A model generated the notes under the pieces. That model worked only from the letters and a program-made list of their open reading frames with translations. It was not told where the DNA came from and searched no databases. Below are positions 18,701 through 26,500 of a DNA stretch of 49,783 bases, piece by piece (within the stretch, counting starts at the first letter, position 1; every line of letters starts with the position of its first letter). The position numbers were made by a program, and so were the translations under genes. This DNA comes from a candidate division WWE3 bacterium (GTDB lineage: Bacteria > Patescibacteriota > 4484-211 > GCA-002791395): assembly GCA_020429745.1 (NCBI GenBank), contig JAGQKZ010000003.1, forward strand, positions 1 through 49,783, read 5' to 3'.

Positions 18701-21700
18701 GATGTTCCAGACATAGTTATGTCACCACCGTTTATGGTCGTACTTCCGTTTATCGTGAGCATTGAACCGCTGTCGACCACTGCATCTCCGGCAATGGTGT
18801 TAGTGTCTGTATCCAATATTGCAGTTGCGCCATCATCTACATGTAAGTTTGAAGAACCTTGCGTTGTCACAGTACCGCCACTTGAGTTAAAAGTGTCGCC
18901 CGTCCATATATGGAATTCATATCCACTTTCTACCGTAAGATCCCCACTGGAGATTGCATATCTTATCCCTGCATCGCCGTTATCGGCCGTGTTCATGTCG
19001 GATATCGTAATCGGCCCTGCATCTTCATGACGGACCGCTACTGTACTGACATACAGGTTTAACCCTGTTATATCTGCGGAACCTGCCGCTACGGTAACGG
19101 TTGTAGCCTGAGGCGTTTCACCGCTGTCGATATATGCAACAACCGGTTGATCGGCCGATGGTTGGGTAGACAAATCGATCGACCAGGAACCGTCGGCGGC
19201 GGTGCATGTTGTCGTCTCTTCAGCACCACCATTAACCGCAACTTTGATCGTCAAGTTATCGGACGAACAGTCATAAGCAGTCGGCGTCTCACTTTGATAA
19301 ACGTAACCCGATACTGTTGTTGTAGAGGCTTCAAGTGTGTCGAGGTTGATCGCGAAAAAGCCAACGGTATTAGCTTGAGTACGGTCATTGCCTCCACCTT
19401 CCGTACCCGAAAGCGGATTCATATTCACGCCGATATCGTAGCCATCAGTACCAACATTGTAGATACCAGCAGGGTGGAAACTGCCACCAAAAGTATCGTT
19501 TGTTGATGGCTGCGAACCTCGAGTATAGTTACCGTGTTCGCCCACTGATTGCTCCGCACCATTGACCGTTATTGAACCATACGCAGTTAAACGAGATGTT
19601 GACCCGACATCATAACGTGCAGTCCAGATATTTGCCCATGCGAATACATCCGCCGCAGACGTAACGTCCATTGCTGTATTGCTTGCTTTTGTGAAACTTG
19701 CTGAATCGTTAAAGTCAACGTCTCTCATTGCGTTAATAGTCTGAGAGCTAGTGATGTCCTGTAATCCAGTGGAGTCATGCGACCGGAAAACCTCGGCTGA
19801 ATCAGGAAGTTCTAAAACAACCATTTGGCCATTACCATCAAGGTCAAACGATCCATCGTTCTCAGCCCCTCCCTCATCAGATGACGTTCCAGGACCGCTA
19901 AAAACCTCAACCTGAATCGCTACATCCGCAGTACTTGTCTCTATGATATCCATCGACCCTATACCGCAATACTCATTTGATGAATCTCGTTGATAGCAAT
20001 ATGATCTAGTAGCTAAATTGTCGGTACCATCGTACTCCAATTGACCAATTCGTTGCGTACGATTTCCACCCGTATCACCACTCACCGACCACCCTACCAA
20101 ATAACGTTTGTTGTCACCCTTAACCGTTACGGTTTCGGTTGAAGTATTACCCTCAATCGCATTGGTGTCCGACTGAAGGGTATTAGCCGTTAGATCGACT
20201 GTGTTCGGTGAGGTGCCACCAACCGCTCCTGAAGTTGCGCCTAACGCGTATATGCCCCATTCAGTAGGATTAATGCGAACCACCTGTACATCCGAAAGAT
20301 CTGCGACACTACCACCAACGGGTACATCCGAATCACGTCTCACCTGCACTTGAACCTGCGCGTTCGTCGAAGCGTTGATTACTATACCCACAGCCCGTGT
20401 CCAGTACTCATCTTCCGAGTTGTCTCTTGAATAACCCGAATAATAAGAAGTAAAAAGCGTTCCAGAACCTGACGTTAGAGCAATTCGGGATTGAATATTA
20501 TTGCGCCCATTGGAGGTATCATTACCCCGCAACGACGCAATGATCAAATAGTGTCCTGCCTCGTCAAGTTCGATGGTCGAACTATCAGGCTTAGTGTATA
20601 TACCGTCATTTCTTATCTCTGCCGCAAATTGAAAAGCGCCCCAACTCGTCCCCGCGATCTGACTACCGGCCGAATCCTGCCAATGACCGATGTCACCTAC
20701 CGCGTCAACCGCAATATACCAAAAACGCTGCTCTTCAAGAACCTTCTCGCCACCTGATTCAATATAGCTATGACCCAAGTTGTAGAGATTCGGTGAAATA
20801 TCAGGCGCATCGTAAACGTAGCCAAGTCTTGTCGTCTCACCTGCTTTAAGGTTTATATCCCAGACCAGGTTCTGTGTGTCATCATCTGATTTATCAATAA
20901 AATCATAGCTTTTCACACCGTCCTCAGTAATACTGGACACCACAAAACTGCCTGGCACTCGCTCGACAAACCTGCCACTCGTCTCCTCCTTTGCCGTTAT
21001 GTTGATATAAACCGGGTACTTATTTATCGGATAAATTCTTGTTGCTGTTTCACGCTCGAGCGCATACGGCACGTAGCTTTCTACCCTGACCGAATCGGTA
21101 ATAGAGAACTCACCGTTTTTCGTTTGTGCGGAAAGTTGTACAGTATATTCACCTGCACCGTCCAACTTGTACATTGCCAAATAATCTGGAGTCAACTTGA
21201 GATCTTTACTTGAACACCCAGGCATAGCAACGATCCCGTCACCTACGTCTGTTGTCATGCTATCTACAACTCCGTCAGGTCTTGTGATTTTAAGATCTAA
21301 ATCGGCGTCACAGACCATCTTACCTCGCTCATCCAGTACAGCAATATCGAACTTAGCAGTTTCACTTGGTTCGTAAAGTGATTTGTTTGTATTTAGAGCC
21401 AAAACCCCCCACGAAAAATCAGTCGATAAAGCCTGCCCTTTTAACGCCTCATCTTCCACCAATTGCATCAATTCTTGCCGATCAAAATTTAACTCAGCAT
21501 CCAACGCAATGACTTTTAGATTGTACCTACCCGGCTTTAACAAGGTTTCGTCAATATCGATACTCGCATTACCCCCTGGAGAAACGTCTACCTCAAGAGA
21601 TTGGTTAAATCTACCATCGTAGGAAGTAACCAAGACACCATATTTTGAGCTTGTTTTATTAGAGCCTGAAAATATCGCAAAGAGCTTGTTAAATGCGCTG

Positions 21701-21960
21701 ATGATTGACGACATTACCCCCTCGTCACCCTTAGAACTGATAGTAAAGCCTACAGAAGAGTCTGTGTTAAAAACAATAAAACCACCACCATTAAGACTAT
21801 CGGCCGCGTCGGCAATTGGGCTTATCGATACGCTTTTACCGTTACTTAATGTTCTCGTTGCATCTACTGCGTTAACATGGCTACCAAAAGTCGCAGAGCT
21901 GATAACGCAAAAAGCACTTATTATACTTACTATTTTTATGGTCTGAGCTATCCTACCCAT
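12763..21960 (-). CDS. Giant secreted LamG-repeat adhesin, 3065 residues
   Basis: This exported surface protein has a signal peptide over residues 1-33 (ending GSHVNA). Next comes a region resembling macroglobulin MG domains (about 185-330: SWGVLALNTNKSLYEPSETAKF), and then beta-rich domains. A roughly 160-residue module is duplicated, at about 881-1040 and 1495-1650; each copy runs from a GYVYQSE/GKVYQSN start through VRHEDAG/IRHEDSG to YEFHIWTGD/YELHIWTGD. Between and after the copies lie repetitive parallel-beta-like strands (INGDLSV, LDVNGDL, VEGNFTV). The last third carries five LamG/concanavalin-like domains at about 1992-2130, 2180-2337, 2357-2520, 2570-2800 and 2853-3057. LamG domains commonly bind glycans or host proteins. 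No C-terminal anchor is visible. It starts 2 nt after a truncated LamG gene. Confidence 0.85.
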   Translation of the reverse strand: MGRIAQTIKIVSIISAFCVISSATFGSHVNAVDATRTLSNGKSVSISPIADAADSLNGGGFIVFNTDSSVGFTISSKGDEGVMSSIISAFNKLFAIFSGSNKTSSKYGVLVTSYDGRFNQSLEVDVSPGGNASIDIDETLLKPGRYNLKVIALDAELNFDRQELMQLVEDEALKGQALSTDFSWGVLALNTNKSLYEPSETAKFDIAVLDERGKMVCDADLDLKITRPDGVVDSMTTDVGDGIVAMPGCSSKDLKLTPDYLAMYKLDGAGEYTVQLSAQTKNGEFSITDSVRVESYVPYALERETATRIYPINKYPVYINITAKEETSGRFVERVPGSFVVSSITEDGVKSYDFIDKSDDDTQNLVWDINLKAGETTRLGYVYDAPDISPNLYNLGHSYIESGGEKVLEEQRFWYIAVDAVGDIGHWQDSAGSQIAGTSWGAFQFAAEIRNDGIYTKPDSSTIELDEAGHYLIIASLRGNDTSNGRNNIQSRIALTSGSGTLFTSYYSGYSRDNSEDEYWTRAVGIVINASTNAQVQVQVRRDSDVPVGGSVADLSDVQVVRINPTEWGIYALGATSGAVGGTSPNTVDLTANTLQSDTNAIEGNTSTETVTVKGDNKRYLVGWSVSGDTGGNRTQRIGQLEYDGTDNLATRSYCYQRDSSNEYCGIGSMDIIETSTADVAIQVEVFSGPGTSSDEGGAENDGSFDLDGNGQMVVLELPDSAEVFRSHDSTGLQDITSSQTINAMRDVDFNDSASFTKASNTAMDVTSAADVFAWANIWTARYDVGSTSRLTAYGSITVNGAEQSVGEHGNYTRGSQPSTNDTFGGSFHPAGIYNVGTDGYDIGVNMNPLSGTEGGGNDRTQANTVGFFAINLDTLEASTTTVSGYVYQSETPTAYDCSSDNLTIKVAVNGGAEETTTCTAADGSWSIDLSTQPSADQPVVAYIDSGETPQATTVTVAAGSADITGLNLYVSTVAVRHEDAGPITISDMNTADNGDAGIRYAISSGDLTVESGYEFHIWTGDTFNSSGGTVTTQGSSNLHVDDGATAILDTDTNTIAGDAVVDSGSMLTINGSTTINGGDITMSGTSPVVNTTSGTPTVTMAASGTVGGGSSPTLNFYDFSTSGTGTTTFNFGPTINGDLSVGTNTTVNFNNQGATVNGGDINVASGATLYGNNPLSSCVTYWGTITLNGTGNVGGSGNSYFCDLKVSGSSQTTTLAGHITVGQPAAAHILTIDTGHTLNASNKNIYLVGSVTPFSILGTFNADTSTVLYQSSQATNITATDYYNLNIRPSAAVTFTTLSGTINVGNDMTFGDGTYASTLDVNTNDTTINVTYQLTVNSNATYSASSNTSNPVTTGTGVNNHGTFTHNNGRVNVDIATTAYILSDSDTTYYQLYITGSNEQILFDDTAQTIIDTNGTLSIQGADCDNKVFLDSQNDDNQWDLNVSTSGTTIDIDYADVEDSNSINAITADNSTAFNDNNTNWTINSGACITGIDISGKVYQSNETSAYDCSADNLTINVSINQGVADSTTCTASDGTWSITTTSVPSAGQSILVYIDDAETPAANTVTVAAGTGNITGLDLFDQAVIIRHEDSGPVTLTNLGAADNGDFGVLFGISMGDLYIDSGYELHIWTGDSFAPTSGDVIIQGAGGDLHLDDGATFTGQTLYEINVAGDVVLDPSSTFILPGEEGVDVVTVGGSWLSNSATLDAGAGKVIFNATSGTETVDSDGESFFDVQFGSGSGTATWDPTSTLDVNGDLAVTYGTLDFETNDSTLDVEGNFTVNTYGVFYASSSATFTVGGSWTTNGDFYSGSGTVTLDSGTNATLETNCAVAASCNKQDFNNLLINKSSSSVTVTLGADELSVVEIFTITTGEFVQGTSNVLAKDNASSGTAISIAGGGVYTGSTGNLTLGGDLDNSGEVTISSTCGGSDDAVITSTNTTQRNWSGSGTFLIQDVTISYMTSTPSITAYSSTEGTNVGANWTVDSNCPANPVSLTVSAWVYPNSSITSKALVVKDGEFRMATNGSDQPICQTFTGSWNTAVTSDTALVVNEWQFVTCSYDYISGTLRVFVNGDLTGQSTGLTLGIDDDSTHWRVGSDESTTYGDFNGNMDDVRIFNRGLSPNELTQLYKEAPGPIGYWKFDERVQGDAQTVYDSSGYGYDGTTQLGGNGTGMDCKYPGVYGTACSFDGTDDGVSLGEVYNEVNLPVTIESWVLLRSSATNHHIFVSDAGGSYKGFIFFINTSLDLHVLYGDNTGTGSGNRRSKIVSGALSVDYQWHHIAATMTSATDMAIYVDGVDVGGSYDGSGGTMVHAGSSPAYIGRSGGGYSGNVMDEVKLYDYARTQDQIVSDMNGGHPAPGSPIGSAYIHYKFDEGYGTTANNSGGGSGVDGSITNGTWTLDGKYDRGLTFSGSSTVTSTITSPSTTNTLALWVYPTTSAASKTLVTDGSDSLATNGSSQPTYGGCTGTALSTDTWTHVVAVSSGSGSCSIYQNGVLTDSSTTGVDFGTTLAIGNSSFTGTIDDFKLYAVAMTANQAAVEYNQGKALVLGVASTESSGLPSSSGDRKYCPPGDTNTSCGPLIDWSLNENAGQSGYDVSTNGYDLTLGSSSGSDSTDPIWAPGRHGPALQFDGSDDYANADSYAASLDGMTTGTYTGWFKTSASGRQDMYSISEGTTGNNFVIIGLDDVTAAYGDESFWIFFRVSATYPLIMHVRHGHTYYEDGVWHHFAVVTGDGDNRIYIDGVRQQVTFQAGSVSSNYFSNISGANSVKLGETYAASSHLNPFNGMIDEFKIYDYARNDAEIVWDYSNGAPLVWYKLDECSGSTVYSSNEIYNSNLNGSIQEGGGGTNVGVGTCGGASGTMWADGATGKYNASLEFDGTDDYIDVGDDDAFSFTASNENIDTPFSIAAWINLADVTSSVIVSKTTTNDALTVEYGLGFRVTDELVFRIYEINALAAPEDIEVGTDNTYTSMEGQWMHVVATYDGGMSSSGMKIYVNGEQESTTTADTGTYDGMTNTSGSLYIGAILPTDATYKYFANGQMDDVRMYNYELTPQQVQEIYSAGSAVSFGN

Positions 21961-21962
21961 GG

Positions 21963-23576
21963 TTAAAGGTCAATATCCCCCAAATCGATGTAATCGCCTG
22001 TGCCGTCAAAGTTGACACCCGCTCCGTATTTGCCAGTCGAATCAATCGTTGGATTGCCGTTAAAGGTTCCATGGCTGTAATCGCCGACCGAATTGCATGA
22101 GTCCTCTCCCCCGCTACAACCGTTTTCGCTTGTTTCATCGAGCTTCCAGTAACCGACTAACCCCTGCGTTGCAACGTCAACCGTTCGTGCACCAAGCACC
22201 TGAGCAACTTGTGGATTCACAAACATGTCGGCCTTAACCTGTGTCGCGTCGCGTGCGTAGTCAAAGATAGCCACCGAGTCGATGTACCCCTCAAATGAGT
22301 TACTCGAACCGTCTGAATCAATACCTAGGTACAGTGTCGGCGTGGTGCCCGAAAGCGAGCTGTCCGCACCCGTTGTCGCGTTGATCTCGACAGGTATTGC
22401 ATCGACATAAAGAGTGATCGAGTCGGTGCTTGATTTAACCGCCTCCACGTGATGCCATGACGCATCGTTTAACGCAGCGGTAGAACACGCAGTGTCGTCG
22501 GGATCCCAGGTCGAGTCATCGTCAATACCAAAACAAACGACACCATCGGTCGAGTAGATCTTAAACCCGGCACCGCCATAGCGCGAAAGGATGACATCCG
22601 TCCCTGCAGCGTTGGTTGGTATGCGCACCCACATCGAAACGCTAAAAGAGGCTGTACCAAAATCAAAGTCAGCATCGTAAGTACGACTTAGGTAATCTCC
22701 CGAACCATCGAACTTCACTGAGACCTTACCAACCTCTGCCCCGGAAGTCGAACCATTCATTTGCCAAGTCGCGTTGGTGACAGTAAGGTGATTTAAATTA
22801 TCAGTTTGATCGTTCACCGTTGCGCCATAGCCTTCATCCATTCGCCAAGACGAAATCGGTGCATTACCTTTAACGACCGACGGGTCAATACGCACAGGAT
22901 ATGCCCTGTCAGCAGAAGTGAGCCATTGCATGTTGGGAGCCACTGTAGCAACCAATTTATTGTCGTCATTTTCGTCTGCCCGCTGAATTACCATATTAAC
23001 GAGGTTTGAGGTTGTACCGTTTTCATCGGTCATGATTAGCTCAGGTATCGCATAGGTGTTATTGCTCGCATCATAGAAGGTAGGAATGACGTAGCCTGCC
23101 GAGTCGATGTCATACGTCAATCCTTTTAAAGCAACCTCAAAGTTATAATAATAAGTTAACGTCTCAGTCGGGATTTGGATCAATTCGATATCCTCCTTTA
23201 TGACATTTCTTCCGGAAACGGCATAGATCAGGTTAGTATTCTCGTCGACGTTAAGAAAGGTGATCGTTTTTTTGTCGTCCGATCTTTCTACTCGATAGTT
23301 ATCGTTGGGTGATTGGGGTTTATACGTCATGGAGAGCGACACGTCACCGTCATCAATCTTGAAGGAAGGTAGTGTACTACTCCCTTTTCCAAAAAGCACT
23401 CGCCCGTAATCCGAATCAGCACTCTGATAACGATAAACATAACCATCTGTGCTGGCGGAAACGATCTTGCCAGAACCGTTACTAAGCAACATTAAGCCGA
23501 CAAATATTACGGCGACGACACCTGCGAATGCCGATAGAACCAATACTCCTTTGTTCCGGGCTACCTTAAACTCCAT
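21963..23576 (-). CDS. LamG surface protein ending inside its second LamG domain
   Basis: This 537-residue protein has one N-terminal membrane segment (about 10-33, VLSAFAGVVAVIFVGLMLL) and a beta-rich region. A complete LamG domain follows at about 240-460 (ISSWRMDEGYGATVND...FSVSMWVRIP...WHHVEAVKSS...EGYIDSVAIFDYARD). A second LamG domain then starts (LVGYWKLDETSENGC...GAGVNFDGTGDYIDLG), but the protein stops just where the FSISxW strand should follow. Two bases later the next gene starts with its own signal peptide. The ORF therefore looks truncated by rearrangement, or it deliberately exposes a half domain. The start is supported by AGGAG overlapping the preceding stop. It is co-transcribed with the genes on both sides. 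Confidence 0.75.
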   Translation of the reverse strand: MEFKVARNKGVLVLSAFAGVVAVIFVGLMLLSNGSGKIVSASTDGYVYRYQSADSDYGRVLFGKGSSTLPSFKIDDGDVSLSMTYKPQSPNDNYRVERSDDKKTITFLNVDENTNLIYAVSGRNVIKEDIELIQIPTETLTYYYNFEVALKGLTYDIDSAGYVIPTFYDASNNTYAIPELIMTDENGTTSNLVNMVIQRADENDDNKLVATVAPNMQWLTSADRAYPVRIDPSVVKGNAPISSWRMDEGYGATVNDQTDNLNHLTVTNATWQMNGSTSGAEVGKVSVKFDGSGDYLSRTYDADFDFGTASFSVSMWVRIPTNAAGTDVILSRYGGAGFKIYSTDGVVCFGIDDDSTWDPDDTACSTAALNDASWHHVEAVKSSTDSITLYVDAIPVEINATTGADSSLSGTTPTLYLGIDSDGSSNSFEGYIDSVAIFDYARDATQVKADMFVNPQVAQVLGARTVDVATQGLVGYWKLDETSENGCSGGEDSCNSVGDYSHGTFNGNPTIDSTGKYGAGVNFDGTGDYIDLGDIDL

Positions 23577-23579
23577 ATC

Positions 23580-26500
23580 CTACTCCTGTTGAACGATAAA
23601 CCAGCTAAACTTAACATCTGAACCCACGGCGGAACTGGTTGATACGGTAAACGACACACCTTCAGATTTACTTATAACCGATAACGGTACGCTTACTACA
23701 CTCTCGGGTGTTACAAATATTAACGAGTTCGCTTTAACGGCTGAGGTGTTAATCACAAGGCGTGTTGTCCCCTTTGTTAGAGTGGCAGTACCCGCCGTTG
23801 CATCAGCCTTAACAGTCCCATCCTCGCGCTTGCTGTCAACTACGTAACCATTGGCCACAACCTTATTAGCTTTAAGATCTCCAGTCAGATACATATCGCC
23901 ATTACTGTCAATAACGATCTTCCTGCCTTGGAATGTAAGATCGCCAAATACGTTTGCGATATCACCATCTACAGTAAGATCACCAGCGATAACGGTATCG
24001 GAGAGTTTGGTCTCACCGGCTGAAATAAACGAACTAGTTATCGTCAGGGTAGACATCTTCGCCTTGGTTGAATCACTAAGATTGACTTCCGTATCACTTG
24101 CGTTAAGACCCAGTGTCTGACCATACCCGCCAAACCACGAAGTAAATACGAAGACAACCACCGTCTGCGACCCAGCGTCATAATCGGTTAGTGCCCGGCC
24201 TATTACCCATCCGGCATCTTTAACTTTGCTGGCAGATCCTGGCGTTACTGGCGAAGTGGTTACCAGATCCCCAGCTTTAATCACGCCGTTAATGTCATCC
24301 GCCTTTACCGGAACTCGTCCAGAGAGTGCGATCGGCACCTGACGTGCACCTTGACACGAAGCGATCTTGTCGTCGATCGCGTTAAGAGTCACATCATCAA
24401 GTTCCATCGTTTCAATGTCGATTTCTTCTCCGGTATCTTGTTTTGTCTGTTCGACGATGCGTGTTTTTTCGATGTTAATTAAGCCTGTCTTAACTAACTC
24501 AAGGTCGGCGTTTGGATCGTTCACGCTCTCACAGAAGTCGCTCGCAAACGAACCGCCGCCGAGCAAAAATCCAGGTTTACTTGAAACAACACCCAGAACC
24601 GGTTTGCTGCTATTTTCACCACCTGATTTTGCCACCAGGTAGTTGCTGTTTGTATCGCTGGCATCGATCTTACGATAAGTCGAAACTACTACATCGCCCG
24701 CCTCCAAAGTCTCGTCGAGAGTCGGATAGTTCTCTGCCAAGTCAGAAAGTGAGCTAGCAACCGCCCCATTACTCGAGTTACATGTACCGGCAGGACAATC
24801 GGCATCCATTCTAAACAGTTCCGTGCCATCGACGTAATAACGAATACGGTTGTTGGCGTTTTCGAAGGTAAGGTAGGTATCTGCTGAGTCATCGGCATCG
24901 AGAATGACGGATTGATCTGCGTACAGTTCAAGATCGTTCCCGTCATCAATTACAACAGCCCCCGTCCCACTTGGTTTAAGTGTTAAGTCAAGGTTTTCAA
25001 AACTCTCCCCGCTTTCGATCGTTAACGGACCATCAGCCTTTATTGTAGAGGCAGTTTGGTTTGTGAACACGAGGTCGTAAGCCACTGAAACATCACCAGC
25101 GGCACTAAACGATGTCGGCAAACTTGTGCTAAATAGTGATTGGCTGACCTTGAATACCGAGGTGCCGTTGTTAAAGAAGTTTAGGAAGCTGCCGGCGGTG
25201 TCGTCCTGACCGATGTTTATTCGGAACAGATCACCTGTCGCGGTGTTGGTACCGGTCGCCGACCAATCAAGGCTAAGTAGGCTCCCTGAGGTTAATCCCG
25301 CAGATGTGGAGGTTAGCGATTGCAAATATCCTGAGGTTAGCGAGTTACCTGTTAACGTCCAAGGGTTACCGGTTGTAGCGGTAGAGTTAAAGGTCGACGT
25401 GTATGTCCCTAGTGAAAGAATTAGATTGTCAGTTGCCGTTGTCAAATCACTCCAGACACTGCTGCCGCCACCGGTTCCGATACAATCGGTCCATGAACCG
25501 CCCTGGAAACACTTGAACTTGCTCTCATCCACGTCGTAATACATCGATCCATTCGTCCCGGTAGGATTCGACCCGTTCCAGTTGCCAAGAACAAACTCGT
25601 CTGTGTTATCAATTAAGAAGCGATTACCTGAGGTGTTAACGGTTAAGTAACCGTTGGTATCGGTGCCAAAAGTAGTATTGTCGGTGCCGTCATAGCTTAG
25701 TTTAAGCTGAGTCCCCGCCGCAAGAACTTCTAACTGAACATCTGGATCTGCAACTCCAATACCCACCTGTTGGTCTGTGTCAAGCGTTATGACCGTTGTT
25801 GCGTTCTGAGATATTCCAAAGGTGTGATTTGTAGATGTTCCCACTACTCCGGCGGTATCGGTTGCCAACAGGTACGTCCCAACCGTATTCGTTGTATCGA
25901 CAATACCGATTGATGGGTCACTCGCACCCTGAATACGAAGTAAATTTGAGCCCGGATCTGTGGCACCAATACCAACACTTCCATTAAAAGCTGCGACAGC
26001 AGTTGAAAGCGTCGATGGATCGTACCCCACACCAAGCAATTCGTTCGTTTGCAAATAAACATCGTCGCCAGCCGTAGCAGGTGATAGATTGGTGCCAGAT
26101 TTTGCCCAATAACTCGTTCCACCAGACGTGAGATCAACCCACCCACCGTTGTAGTAGAAGATATCAGTGCCATCTGCATAAATATCACCCACATTTGGCG
26201 AACTTGGTGTTGCACCTGATCGTAAGCGTAATGATGCATACGTAGTTGTCGAAGCCGCAATATCGACAAATGCATCCGGATCATTTACTCCAACACCCAA
26301 CAAACCAATCTCTGTAAGTCGCATCTTTTCCGTTAGTGATTGCAGCGTTGACCCACTCGCTCCCGCGTCAGAAGTGTAGAAGAGTATGTCGCCACCAGCG
26401 GCATTTCCGGTACCTTTACCGCCCGCTAAGCCAAGATCAGCACCAAGTCTATCGGTGCCATTTCCACCCGTTGCATTAATTACCGTTTCGAATAGCGGGA

